Shown: positions 38,402-47,565 of the stretch, in pieces
Numbering within the stretch: the stretch's first letter is position 1
How the letters are laid out: each line of letters opens with the position of its first letter
DNA from: Rickettsia sp. MEAM1 (Bemisia tabaci)
GTDB taxonomy: Bacteria > Pseudomonadota > Alphaproteobacteria > Rickettsiales > Rickettsiaceae
Direction of reading: 5' to 3'
DNA: 64,000 nucleotides
Assembly (NCBI RefSeq): GCF_002285905.1
Contig: NZ_CP016305.1
Location: 620,001-684,000 of the forward strand
The notes under the pieces: model-generated
The model's database searches: none
Seen by the model: the letters and a program-made list of their open reading frames with translations, nothing else
What the model was told of the DNA's origin: nothing
Position numbers and translations under genes: made by a program

Positions 38402-38439
38402 AGTTCAAGACGTTCGTACAAATAGTAAAAACTGAAGAT

Positions 38440-38516
38440 TGGCGCGCCCTAAAGGATTCGAACCTCTGACCTACGGATTAGAAATCCGTTGCTCTATCCA
38501 GCTGAGCTAAGGGCGC
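38440..38516 (-). tRNA. tRNA-Arg (anticodon TCT)
   Basis: 77 nt with encoded CCA. Acceptor stem GCGCCCT pairs with AGGGCGC; the anticodon stem-loop CGGATTTCTAATCCG gives TCT; the T arm contains GGTTCGAATCC. Confidence 0.96.
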
Positions 38517-38897
38517 TGAAATGGGTGGATATGGTTTATGTGTTTCAGTACAGTGTTTTTATGGCACTGAAACCGTTATTATTAGTGTCATCCTGTGGTC
38601 AAGCCAGCATTGCCCGCATAGATCGAAAAACATGTTCGGTGTCATCTAGTTGCTTGAGAACTAGATCCAGAAAATAATAAAAAATACTAATAAAATTAGT
38701 ATTTTTAACTGGATCCCGTGAATAAATCACGGGATGACACCGAGGGCGTTTTTCAATCCACGCGGGCAATGCTGCCACGGTACGACAAAAAAAATCTAGA
38801 TTCTCACCTACGCAGAAATAACATCGGAGTCATGCAACAATGCCGGAAATTCTCAACTCGGCAATCTAATATTTTTACAATTTTTCACCTATAAAGG
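38517..38897. repeat. repeat-rich spacer between tRNA-Arg and tRNA-Thr
   Basis: Holds a GTTTCAGT/ACTGAAAC hairpin at about 38540-38572, a compound unit (AATACTAATAAAATTAGTATT and GGATCCCGTGAATAAATCAC) at 38680-38738, and CGGGCAATGC pieces. No gene is visible. Confidence 0.65.
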
Positions 38898-38972
38898 TGG
38901 TGCCGGATATCGGATTTGAACTGATGACCTACCGCTTACAAGGCGGTTGCTCTACCACTGAGCTAATCCGGC
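38898..38972 (-). tRNA. tRNA-Thr (anticodon TGT)
   Basis: 75 nt with encoded CCA. Acceptor GCCGGAT pairs with ATCCGGC; the anticodon stem-loop CCGCCTTGTAAGGCGG gives TGT. The T loop reads GTTCAAATC. Confidence 0.96.
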
Positions 38973-39283
38973 TTATTTTTTATTTATTACTTGAACTGAA
39001 AACGTCATTGCGAGGAGCAAAGCGACGAAGCAATCTCAGGAATTCTATACTACTTCGTAAGATTGCCACGTCGATGCTATGCATCTTCTCGCAATGACGA
39101 TGGACGCCCCCACGTAGGCAAGCCTTAAGCAGGAATGACACCAAGAGCTTTTTTCAAGCCATGTAACAAAAATTTGGTAAAAAGTAAAATAACTTATAGT
39201 AAGTTATTTTACTGGACCCCGTGGTCAAGCCACGGGGTGACAGGGAAAAATGGTCCACGCAACAATACCGCCACAGGATGACA
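38973..39283. repeat. repeat-rich spacer downstream of rpsP
   Basis: A long imperfect palindrome (about 39003-39101) is bounded by CGTCATTGCGAG and its complement CTCGCAATGACG. A second unit at 39184-39242 has AAGTAAAATAACTTATAGTAAGTTATTTTACTGG plus CCCCGTGGTCAAGCCACGGGG. Either could end rpsP transcription. Confidence 0.7.
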
Positions 39284-39619
39284 TTACGCTTCTTTAGCTT
39301 CTTTTTTGCTTGGTTTAGCTTTACGGTTTTTTAGCTTAACTTCCATCTCTTTTTTAACTTTCTCAGGAAGAGCTATACCAGCTTGCTCGATAAATCTTGC
39401 AACTCTATCTGTTGGTTTAGCACCAGATTTAAGCCAATATTCTACACGATCCGCTTTTAGAACTACACGCTCATTACTATCTTTAGCAAGCATCGGATTA
39501 TAAGTTCCAACTTTTTCTAAAAAATCACCATCACGTGGTGCGGTTGCGTTAGCTACTACTACACGGTAAAAAGGACGCTTTTTAGCACCGCCTCTAGCTA
39601 AACGAATTTTTACTGCCAT
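39284..39619 (-). CDS. rpsP: 30S ribosomal protein S16
   Basis: 111 aa. Typical S16 start [20 protein letters not shown], then [18 protein letters not shown] and [16 protein letters not shown], with a lysine-rich tail. Follows rpmG by 12 bp on the same strand. Confidence 0.96.
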   Translation of the reverse strand: MAVKIRLARGGAKKRPFYRVVVANATAPRDGDFLEKVGTYNPMLAKDSNERVVLKADRVEYWLKSGAKPTDRVARFIEQAGIALPEKVKKEMEVKLKNRKAKPSKKEAKEA

Positions 39620-39631
39620 ATATTACTTCGA

Positions 39632-39802
39632 TTATTTTATTTTTTCTTCTTTAAAAAGAACATGTTTTCTTACTTTTGGATCGTATTTACGAAAAGAAAG
39701 ATTTTCAGTTTGCGTTTTTGGATTACGCTTTTTCACTAAAAAAAAGCCTGTACCTGCTGTACTTACTAACCTTACCAAAATATTTTTATTTTTCTTTGCC
39801 AT
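39632..39802 (-). CDS. rpmG: 50S ribosomal protein L33
   Basis: 56 aa gene: [20 protein letters not shown], then [20 protein letters not shown] and [16 protein letters not shown]. The family's KxRNPxxxxxKLxLxKYDPxxxKHVxFxE pattern is clear, and it is the Cys-free (zinc-independent) type. Located directly upstream of rpsP, so the two ribosomal genes are co-transcribed. Confidence 0.93.
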   Translation of the reverse strand: MAKKNKNILVRLVSTAGTGFFLVKKRNPKTQTENLSFRKYDPKVRKHVLFKEEKIK

Positions 39803-39877
39803 TAGCTTATCGCCTAATTAAGATATTATAATATTCTAAGTAGACCAGAATAAAACGAAATTAAAAAATAGTCAAGG

Positions 39878-39902
39878 AAAAAACCACCTTGGCTGGTTTT
39901 TT
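39878..39902 (-). terminator. Rho-independent terminator after hemF
   Basis: Hairpin AAAACCAGCC/…GGTGGTTTTTT on the minus strand, ending in a T run, immediately after the hemF stop. It is symmetric enough to act in both directions. Confidence 0.6.
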
Positions 39903-39903
39903 G

Positions 39904-40743
39904 TTATGACCATTTTACTTCGGGTGGTAGAGACATCAATATTGCCTCAACATTGCCGTCAGTCATTAAGCCGAACTTTGTACCTCTATCATATAGCAAA
40001 TTAAATTCTACGTACCTACCTCGTCTTATGAGCTGGTATTCTTTCTGCTCGTCCGTCCAAGGTAAAAATAGCTTATTTCTAACGATTTCAGGATATACTG
40101 ATAATAACGCTTTGCCTACATCTTGCGTAAAAGAAAAATCTTGCTCAAAATTACCACTATTTAGATAATCGTAAAATATTCCGCCGACTCCTCTCGGTTC
40201 TTTTCTATGTTTCAAATAAAAATATTCGTCACATTGCTTTTTAAATTTAGGATAATAACCAGAATCATATTTGTCGCATGCTTCTTTGAAAGCTGCATGA
40301 AATTTTGCTGTCTCGTCTTCTTCCGGATAAAAAGGCGTTAAATCACCACCACCGCCAAACCAATTTTTTGAGGTTTCAATATAACGAGTATTGAAGTGCA
40401 TTGCAGGGATTAACGGAGATTTAAGGTGAGCAACTAATGAAATACCAGTAGCAAAAAACTTGCCGTCTAGCTCTGCTCCCAGGATTTCGGCACGAAACGC
40501 CTTTGAGAATTCACCAAATACAGTGGATATATTAACGCCGACTTTTTCAAACACTTCCCCTTTCATAACCGACATAACACCGCCACCACCGCCATCACGT
40601 TCCCAGCTTGAGCGGACAAACTTACCCGCCTTTAAACCTTTTGCCTTTGCGTATTCTTCTTCGATTTTTTCAAATTCTGTACATACTAAATCACGTAAAT
40701 TAGTAAACCAGCTACTTGTTACTTCTCTATTTTTTTTGTTCAT
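39904..40743 (-). CDS. hemF: oxygen-dependent coproporphyrinogen III oxidase
   Basis: 279 aa homodimeric enzyme converting coproporphyrinogen III to protoporphyrinogen IX with O2. Signatures: SWERDGGGGGVMSVMKG, PAMHFNTRYIE, WFGGGGDLTPFYP and EPRGVGGIFYDYL. Complete length. It overlaps the upstream MFS gene by 17 bp, implying one transcript. Confidence 0.95.
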   Translation of the reverse strand: MNKKNREVTSSWFTNLRDLVCTEFEKIEEEYAKAKGLKAGKFVRSSWERDGGGGGVMSVMKGEVFEKVGVNISTVFGEFSKAFRAEILGAELDGKFFATGISLVAHLKSPLIPAMHFNTRYIETSKNWFGGGGDLTPFYPEEDETAKFHAAFKEACDKYDSGYYPKFKKQCDEYFYLKHRKEPRGVGGIFYDYLNSGNFEQDFSFTQDVGKALLSVYPEIVRNKLFLPWTDEQKEYQLIRRGRYVEFNLLYDRGTKFGLMTDGNVEAILMSLPPEVKWS

Positions 40744-41998
40744 AACTATTTAACAACTGTTTGATTACTCTTCTCATCATATACATAATAATTAAAAATA
40801 TAGCTGCAATAATCATGATATAGAAAGCTGGAGCGTAAAATAATTTAGTATGCTCAACAAGCCAACGTGAAATAATCGGGGACGTACCGCCAAATATTGC
40901 TATCGCAAAGTTGTAGCTGAAAGCAACGCCGGTAAATTTTTGCTCTGCAGTAAATAGAGAAATAACGAATATATATGCCGTACCTGCTATACTTCCTGCA
41001 AGCATGCCAAGAACAGTAAGTGCTAGAATTTGCTGCCAAGTTTCTTCTGCCGACATAAGTAACATAGTCGGTAAGATCAATAACAAAATTGCAGTACCGA
41101 CTAACATACTCATCTTAAACTTTCCGATAATATCGGCAGCACCGCCAGCAAGCGGCATCGCAACCATTGCAATAAACAAGCTATAAGCTGAATAGGATAA
41201 AGCAATAGCATTATCAAAATGCATAACATTGTAATAAAACACATTTATATATGTTTTTACTAAATACATAATACTGCTAGCTATGGCACCTATACATATG
41301 GTCAAAAACATAGATTTCCAAGCTGTTTTTATTACGTTGGAAAAAGGAGCTTTAAGAACTTTTTTCTTTTTCTCAAGCATTTTAAAAATCGGCGTTTCTG
41401 AAACACGCAGTCGCAAGTAAAATCCAGCAAGCCCTATAAATCCGCCGAGAAGAAAAGCAAACCGCCATGCAAAATCAATATGGGAAAAATAACGCTCTAT
41501 TATAATACCAATAAAAATTGCTACTAATGTGCCAACAATATTGGAACCATGTACTAAACCTGCTGTAAAACCAGGTCTTAAATTTTGACGATGTTCTAAA
41601 ATGAAAATAGCAGCTCCTGTTCCCTCACCGCTAATACAAAGCCCCTGAATAAGCCGCATTATGATTAGAGTAACGGGTGCATAAACCCCAATATCTGCAT
41701 ATGAGGGGATCAAACCCATGATAAAGGTCGGGATAGTCATACCAAGCATAGATATTATCAGGGCAATACGCCTACCATATCTATCACCAATATAACCAAA
41801 TAATATACCGCCGATTGGTCTTGTCAAAAACCCAACTGCAAATACGGCTAAGCTTAAAAGAATCTGGATAAATTCTGACTCCCCAGGAAAGAAAATTCGC
41901 CCTATAATCGGCGAGAAAACTGAATATACAGTAAAGTCATAATATTCAAGTATATTCCCTGAAATGGCAGATAGAAAAATGAATTTAGATTTATTCAT
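40727..41998 (-). CDS. ProP-like MFS transporter (metabolite:H+ symporter family)
   Basis: 423 aa, twelve membrane helices. GYIGDRYGRRIAL (about 69-81) is the MFS loop 2-3 motif; the start NILEYYDFTVYSVFSPIIG and RLIQGLCISGEGTG match the MHS branch that includes ProP, KgtP and ShiA. Rickettsia carry several ProP paralogues; the substrate cannot be told from sequence. Confidence 0.85.
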   Translation of the reverse strand: MNKSKFIFLSAISGNILEYYDFTVYSVFSPIIGRIFFPGESEFIQILLSLAVFAVGFLTRPIGGILFGYIGDRYGRRIALIISMLGMTIPTFIMGLIPSYADIGVYAPVTLIIMRLIQGLCISGEGTGAAIFILEHRQNLRPGFTAGLVHGSNIVGTLVAIFIGIIIERYFSHIDFAWRFAFLLGGFIGLAGFYLRLRVSETPIFKMLEKKKKVLKAPFSNVIKTAWKSMFLTICIGAIASSIMYLVKTYINVFYYNVMHFDNAIALSYSAYSLFIAMVAMPLAGGAADIIGKFKMSMLVGTAILLLILPTMLLMSAEETWQQILALTVLGMLAGSIAGTAYIFVISLFTAEQKFTGVAFSYNFAIAIFGGTSPIISRWLVEHTKLFYAPAFYIMIIAAIFLIIMYMMRRVIKQLLNSYEQKK

Positions 41999-42068
41999 CG
42001 AACTCTAAATAACTTAATTACTAATTAGTTATTATAAACAAGTTCTATCATTTATAAAGTATAAATTT

Positions 42069-42450
42069 TTATCCAATAAAATTTGCCCTTTTTGCACGTC
42101 GTGCATTTGCAGCTAAATCTCCAGTAGCCTTTTTATTATCTTGCTTTCTTTTTAATAATGTATCTTTTAAATCTTTACCTATTGTTGCTGCTTGTGTTAC
42201 GGCAGTTTTCTTAGAAACATTTTTTAACTTAGCTTGATATTCTTTAATTTTTGATATTCGGTTTTCACGCAATTGTTCATAACGAGTTTTGCCACCTGTT
42301 CCTTGAACCTTTTCCTCCATTTTTGCCACAAAATTCTTAAGAGGCTCAGGCTCTTTGTTCTGAATAAGAATTAAACAATTTTTGTCTAAAGCTCCTGGTA
42401 TTTTTTCTTGTATCTTTTTTATCCCACGATACATATCTAAAGGTTCTGGA
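42069..42450 (-). pseudogene. 3' part of an unidentified gene truncated by IS
   Basis: About 127 codons remain, from the IS border (EPLDMYRGIKKIQEKIPGAL) to the stop (AANARRAKRANFIG). The protein is basic and helical. The open frame runs back into the IS left end, where it can start artificially at about 42527, but those residues are IS-derived. Native 5' end missing; family not recognised. Confidence 0.55.
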
Positions 42451-42554
42451 GGCACCGTCAAGTTAAGGGAGGTATAAATTAAGTATTGAGCAATTACAGG
42501 GAATGATTTATAGAATAGCAGTAACAATTTATCCTAGATTTTACCGCTATGCAT
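42451..42554 (+). mobile_element. IS6-like left-end fragment (104 bp)
   Basis: Bases 1-104 of the element, ending just after the transposase ATG-CAT, abutted by copy I. Confidence 0.92.
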
Positions 42555-43415
42555 GGCACCGTCAAGTTAAGTAAATTAGTATCACAAAGTACTATATTTT
42601 TAGATTTCAGACAGCAAGAAGTCTTTGAGTAGCTTCATCCCAAATGGATTTAGCGGACGCAAATGCAATTCTTTGCTCAGATGCTGTTTTAGTATATCTT
42701 CCAACATTTACAGCAAATATATTTCTGACTTTTCCCATCAGTGATAATGTACATTGTGCTGAATTAGGATGCTTAAATTTAATCAGTATCTTCTCTTTTC
42801 TCCTAGTTGGCTGATGGGCATTCTCAATCCGATTATTTAGTCTTTTATCGGTACGATGCTTAGTCCTAGGACACATATACCTAACTGGTTTAATGTAGCT
42901 TTTTAGCTTATCAGTCACAATAACCCTTGGACATGGATAATTACCCAATAATCTTGATAAAAAGCGAATAGCTGATTTCTTGTTACGACGCTTCTGCAGT
43001 AATACTTCTAATTCATGTCCCTCAGAGTCAACAGCTCTCCATAATATGAATACTTCACCTTTGATCTTGATATTCATCTCATCCAAATGCCATTTATCAG
43101 TTGGCTTTCGCTCTCTCTTACTAATAACATCTTGAAAATAAACTACAAACTTATAACACCAAAACCTTACAGTCTCATGACTTAATATAATACCTCGATA
43201 AGCCATCTGCTCTTGAACATCTCGGTAACTATTATTAAAGCGATGATATAACCATACTGTATGGCTAATAATGCTTGCTGGAAAACGATGTCTATTCGGG
43301 GCTTGAGTAATATGCATAGCGGTAAAATCTAGGATAAATTGTTACTGCTATTCTATAAATCATTCCCTATAATTGCTCAATACTTAATTTATACCTCCCT
43401 TAACTTGACGGTGCC
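42555..43415 (-). mobile_element. IS6-like full copy I
   Basis: 861 bp with intact ends. Carries the GTATCAC right-end variant and a unique CCCTATAATTG change near the left end. Left side abuts a 19-bp IS200 end. Confidence 0.95.
42607..43317 (-). CDS. IS6-family-like transposase (copy I)
   Basis: 236 aa, identical to the copy A protein. Confidence 0.92.
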   Translation of the reverse strand: MHITQAPNRHRFPASIISHTVWLYHRFNNSYRDVQEQMAYRGIILSHETVRFWCYKFVVYFQDVISKRERKPTDKWHLDEMNIKIKGEVFILWRAVDSEGHELEVLLQKRRNKKSAIRFLSRLLGNYPCPRVIVTDKLKSYIKPVRYMCPRTKHRTDKRLNNRIENAHQPTRRKEKILIKFKHPNSAQCTLSLMGKVRNIFAVNVGRYTKTASEQRIAFASAKSIWDEATQRLLAV

Positions 43416-43434
43416 CTGAGGGTTGTTTAGTTGC
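43416..43434 (+). mobile_element. IS200-like extreme right end (19 bp)
   Basis: CTGAGGGTTGTTTAGTT, half of the terminal hairpin, left behind when copy I removed the rest. Confidence 0.75.
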
Positions 43435-43447
43435 TGTATTTGTTAAA

Positions 43448-43528
43448 TTAGCTATTTTTAAAAATAGCACCAGAAAAATTAACTGCGTTAAATATTAAAT
43501 TACTTAAATCAAAATTTGCTAAATTCAT
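43448..43528 (-). pseudogene. pentapeptide-repeat gene fragment
   Basis: A 26-codon frame MNLANFDLSNLIFNAVNFSG AIFKNS-stop shows A(N/D)LXX-type pentapeptide periodicity. It sits 20 bp downstream of the pentapeptide lipoprotein gene, on the same strand, and is truncated close to the IS200/IS6 ends. Confidence 0.5.
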
Positions 43529-43548
43529 ATTTCTAGATTAGTAGTTTT

Positions 43549-44961
43549 TTATAAATCCTTTACAGAAGTAATTACTGTATTTGACGGGAATTTACTGAAA
43601 TCTTCACTATTTAAAATGATATTGCTTGCAAAGTTGGTATTAACAAAAGTCGAATTTGTATAGTGGCTGTTAGTTATTTGCGAATTATAAAAAGAAGAAT
43701 TGTTAAATGTAGTATTCGTTAAATTAGATCCTATTAAAGCTATCTGATTTAAATTTCCTGAAGTAATTTTTACATCCGAAAAATTTATATTTTGCATTAA
43801 TGTTTTAGAAAAATTCACATTACTAAACTGACTATTGCTTATATTCGAGTTTAATAATTCACTATTATTTAAGTCGGTATTAATTACTGTGAACTGCTTA
43901 ACATCGTTATTGCTAAAAATATTATTAGTCCAGCTTAAATTGTTGAAAGTAATATTTACCCCAGCCATTTTATTAAGTCTTGCAAAATTAGCGTTACTAT
44001 TTTTTATCGATAAATTATTAAATTTAATATCATTTAGGCTTACATTATTTAATAAGCTAGTATCTACTTTAAACTGATTTAAAGTAGAGCCACTAATTAC
44101 ACTACTTTGTAAATCACATTTAACTATATTGATATTTTGCAGGGTTGAACCTTGAAAAGTAGTATAGGAAAAAATAGAGTTATTAGCTTGCACATTATTA
44201 AAATTTATCTCATTAAATATACTTTGTGTAAAATTAGAATCCTTAATTATTACGGCAGTTAATTTTGCTCTACTTAAGTCGCTAGATTCAAAATAATTAT
44301 TAGTAAAATTAGTATTATTTATGATACTCCCCTCTAAATCTGCACCATAAAATATTGAATTTTCTATATTAGTATTTTTAAAACTATTGCTTTTAAGAAC
44401 GGCTTTTTGAAAATTAACCCCATCAAGAGTATTGTTATTCCATAATATATTTTCAAGCTTAGCATTTTCAAAATTTACATTTTTAATAGTAGTTTTACTA
44501 AAAGCAGTATTACTAAAATTTGCCTGAACAAAATTTATATCTTGCAGAGTAATATTATCAAAAATAGAGCCTTGGAAATCAGAGTTATATCCTGAAACAT
44601 TTTGTATTGTCCCATTTGCAAAATTACTTTCTTGTATGATAGCATTTGTTAAGATAGCTTTTTGTAAATTAGCTCCAGTAAAATCAGCACGTAATATTTC
44701 GCATGAAGTTAAATCTACCTCTGATAAATCTTCGTCTATTAATTTTACTCCAATTAGTTTTAATCCTCTTAGGTTTGAGCCAAATTGTCCTTTAAGGTTA
44801 ACTTTAAGATTTTTAGCATTTTGTGATATTATGTAATTCCTAATTACAGTACTTTGGTTATCAGTTAATAAACCATTTGCATCACGTGTAGGTTCAGAGC
44901 AGTTAGTTAAGAATAGCGAAAAAGTAAATACTAGAAGTAGGTTAGGCGTTTGCTTCTTCAT
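43549..44961 (-). CDS. pentapeptide-repeat lipoprotein
   Basis: 470 aa. A lipoprotein signal ([20 protein letters not shown]) anchors it, and from about residue 60 it is nearly all tandem pentapeptides rich in Asn, Ser, Phe and Leu (for example [20 protein letters not shown]). These form a right-handed quadrilateral beta-helix. Function unknown; location in the outer or inner membrane facing the periplasm is inferred. It overlaps the end of ntrX by 20 bp, so it is co-expressed with that regulator. Confidence 0.8.
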   Translation of the reverse strand: MKKQTPNLLLVFTFSLFLTNCSEPTRDANGLLTDNQSTVIRNYIISQNAKNLKVNLKGQFGSNLRGLKLIGVKLIDEDLSEVDLTSCEILRADFTGANLQKAILTNAIIQESNFANGTIQNVSGYNSDFQGSIFDNITLQDINFVQANFSNTAFSKTTIKNVNFENAKLENILWNNNTLDGVNFQKAVLKSNSFKNTNIENSIFYGADLEGSIINNTNFTNNYFESSDLSRAKLTAVIIKDSNFTQSIFNEINFNNVQANNSIFSYTTFQGSTLQNINIVKCDLQSSVISGSTLNQFKVDTSLLNNVSLNDIKFNNLSIKNSNANFARLNKMAGVNITFNNLSWTNNIFSNNDVKQFTVINTDLNNSELLNSNISNSQFSNVNFSKTLMQNINFSDVKITSGNLNQIALIGSNLTNTTFNNSSFYNSQITNSHYTNSTFVNTNFASNIILNSEDFSKFPSNTVITSVKDL

Positions 44962-46378
44962 ATTCCTCCTCGTTTATTCTGCCTGTCGGAGGTATATGTA
45001 AGCTTAATAGTTTTAATTTACGATGCAATGCTGATCGCTCCATACCAACAAATGAAGATGTTTTCGAGATATTATTATTAAAACGACTCATTTGTGCTGA
45101 TAGATATTGGCGTTCAAAAACTTCTCTAGCTTCTCTAAGGGGCATAGATAGCATATCAAAGCTATCTTCAAGTTTAGTTAGATTAACGCTGTTTGCTAGA
45201 ATCTCTGAAGGTATCATATAGGGTTTAATGATTTCATTATTTCCTGAAGTGATAGGATTCATAATTAAAGTCCACTCAACAACGTTGCGTAACTGTCTAA
45301 TATTACCTGGCCACTCGTAAGATTGGAGTGCAGCAATAGTTTCATCGGCAAAAATACGTTCCTTTAAACCTGAAAATTTTGAAAGTTGTTTAACGAAATA
45401 TTTGACTAGCAGTGGTATATCTTCTTTTCTCTCAAATAATGATGGTACTTTTAATGACGATACATTTAGGCGATAGTATAAATCTTCTAAAAACCTACCG
45501 TTATTAACCTCTTCTTGAATATTTTTAGAAGTGCCAGTGATGATTTTTATGTCAACTTTGACAATTTTCCCACAAGGTTTTTTTATGGTATGATCTTTTA
45601 AAAATTTTAATAATTTTATTTGAATTGGAACTGGGATATTACTAACTTCGTCTATATATAAAGTGCCGTTATTAGCAAATTCTAAAATAGTAGGTCGTTT
45701 GTTACTGTTATTATTGCTTTCTTGTTTTTCTGCTTCCCCAAATAACTCTTGATTGATTTTTTCTAAAGTCATGCAGGTAGGACTGAAAATAATGAATGGA
45801 TTATTAACTCTCTTTGATTTTTTATGAATTAACCTTGCTGTTAACTCTTTACCACTACCTACTTTACCATGAATCATAATACGGCTGCTGGAGCTTGCCT
45901 CTTTGTCTATTTCTGCTTTATATTTTAAAGTAATAGTAGAGTTGCCTACTAGCTCAGTCTTATCTATAACTTTTGATTTTAAATCTATATTCTCACGTTT
46001 TAGCTTTGTAACTTCACAAGCTCTTTTGAGTAAAATAACTAGCTTATCATTATTAAAAGGTTTTTCTATATAGTCGTAAGCTCCCATTTTTATAGCATTT
46101 ACTGCTGTCTCTATTGTACCATGACCACTAATAATTATTACTGGCATTAAAGGGTAGCGTTTTTTAATCACCTCTAAGATACCAAGACCATCCATCTCAC
46201 TTCCTTGAAGCCAAATATCAAGTATCACCGCAGATACTGGCTTTTCAGCAAGTATTTTAAGAGCTTGCGTACTATTAGCTGCAACTTTAGGATTAAAACC
46301 CTCATCCTTTAAAATTGCAGCAATGATATTCCGTATATCTTCTTCATCGTCTACTATTAAAACATCTATCAGTGACAT
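44942..46378 (-). CDS. ntrX: NtrX-like response regulator lacking the sigma-54 loop
   Basis: 478 aa: receiver domain (phospho-Asp54 in VILDIWL), a short linker, an AAA+ domain (Walker [10 protein letters not shown], Walker B GTLYIDEV, arginine-finger region LYYRLNV) and a Fis-type HTH ([18 protein letters not shown]). Where sigma-54 activators have GAFTGA, this protein reads [19 protein letters not shown], so it probably cannot contact sigma-54. It may work as an ordinary repressor or activator, as proposed for other alphaproteobacterial NtrX proteins. The NtrY kinase is not in the window. Confidence 0.88.
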   Translation of the reverse strand: MSLIDVLIVDDEEDIRNIIAAILKDEGFNPKVAANSTQALKILAEKPVSAVILDIWLQGSEMDGLGILEVIKKRYPLMPVIIISGHGTIETAVNAIKMGAYDYIEKPFNNDKLVILLKRACEVTKLKRENIDLKSKVIDKTELVGNSTITLKYKAEIDKEASSSSRIMIHGKVGSGKELTARLIHKKSKRVNNPFIIFSPTCMTLEKINQELFGEAEKQESNNNSNKRPTILEFANNGTLYIDEVSNIPVPIQIKLLKFLKDHTIKKPCGKIVKVDIKIITGTSKNIQEEVNNGRFLEDLYYRLNVSSLKVPSLFERKEDIPLLVKYFVKQLSKFSGLKERIFADETIAALQSYEWPGNIRQLRNVVEWTLIMNPITSGNNEIIKPYMIPSEILANSVNLTKLEDSFDMLSMPLREAREVFERQYLSAQMSRFNNNISKTSSFVGMERSALHRKLKLLSLHIPPTGRINEEEYEEANA

Positions 46379-46462
46379 TATGACTTACCCTAAAATGTTG
46401 ACATAAATATATACGTTAATGCCGAATTTAAAAGAAAGCAACATTTTTTTATAACATTTTTG

Positions 46463-46649
46463 GGCACCGTCAAGTTAAGGGAGGTATAAATTAAGTATTG
46501 AGCAATTACAGGGAATGATTTATAGAATAGCAGTAACAATTTATCCTAGATTTTACCGCTATGCATATTACTCAAGCCCCGAATAGACATCGTTTTCCAG
46601 CAAGCATTATTAGCCATACAGTATGGTTATATCATCGCTTTAATAATAG
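46463..46649 (+). mobile_element. IS6-like copy, left 187 bp only
   Basis: Bases 1-187 of the element, cut by copy J. It begins 84 bp upstream of ntrX and could alter that promoter. Confidence 0.92.
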
Positions 46650-47510
46650 GGCACCGTCAAGTTAAGTAAATTAGTGTCACAAAGTACTATATTTTTAGAT
46701 TTCAGACAGCAAGAAGTCTTTGAGTAGCTTCATCCCAAATGGATTTAGCGGACGCAAATGCAATTCTTTGCTCAGATGCTGTTTTAGTATATCTTCCAAC
46801 ATTTACAGCAAATATATTTCTGACTTTTCCCATCAGTGATAATGTACATTGTGCTGAATTAGGATGCTTAAATTTAATCAGTATCTTCTCTTTTCTCCTA
46901 GTTGGCTGATGGGCATTCTCAATCCGATTATTTAGTCTTTTATCGGTACGATGCTTAGTCCTAGGACACATATACCTAACTGGTTTAATGTAGCTTTTTA
47001 GCTTATCAGTCACAATAACCCTTGGACATGGATAATTACCCAATAATCTTGATAAAAAGCGAATAGCTGATTTCTTGTTACGACGCTTCTGCAGTAATAC
47101 TTCTAATTCATGTCCCTCAGAGTCAACAGCTCTCCATAATATGAATACTTCACCTTTGATCTTGATATTCATCTCATCCAAATGCCATTTATCAGTTGGC
47201 TTTCGCTCTCTCTTACTAATAACATCTTGAAAATAAACTACAAACTTATAACACCAAAACCTTACAGTCTCATGACTTAATATAATACCTCGATAAGCCA
47301 TCTGCTCTTGAACATCTCGGTAACTATTATTAAAGCGATGATATAACCATACTGTATGGCTAATAATGCTTGCTGGGAAACGATGTCTATTCGGGGCTTG
47401 AGTAATATGCATAGCGGTAAAATCTAGGATAAATTGTTACTGCTATTCTATAAATCATTCCCTGTAATTGCTCAATACTTAATTTATACCTCCCTTAACT
47501 TGACGGTGCC
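46650..47510 (-). mobile_element. IS6-like full copy J
   Basis: 861 bp, intact ends, one silent transposase change (GGGAAA for GGAAAA near the 5' end). No target duplication. Confidence 0.95.
46702..47412 (-). CDS. IS6-family-like transposase (copy J)
   Basis: 236 aa, identical to the copy A protein. Confidence 0.92.
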   Translation of the reverse strand: MHITQAPNRHRFPASIISHTVWLYHRFNNSYRDVQEQMAYRGIILSHETVRFWCYKFVVYFQDVISKRERKPTDKWHLDEMNIKIKGEVFILWRAVDSEGHELEVLLQKRRNKKSAIRFLSRLLGNYPCPRVIVTDKLKSYIKPVRYMCPRTKHRTDKRLNNRIENAHQPTRRKEKILIKFKHPNSAQCTLSLMGKVRNIFAVNVGRYTKTASEQRIAFASAKSIWDEATQRLLAV

Positions 47511-47565
47511 GCATAAACCAATAGTAAACGAAGAGAATTGTTAGATAATAATGAAAATAAAGCAA

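Noticed and set aside
38517-39283. Clustered palindromes as a possible CRISPR array
   Set aside because: The units differ in sequence and spacing, there are no regularly spaced identical repeats with unique spacers, and no cas genes are present.
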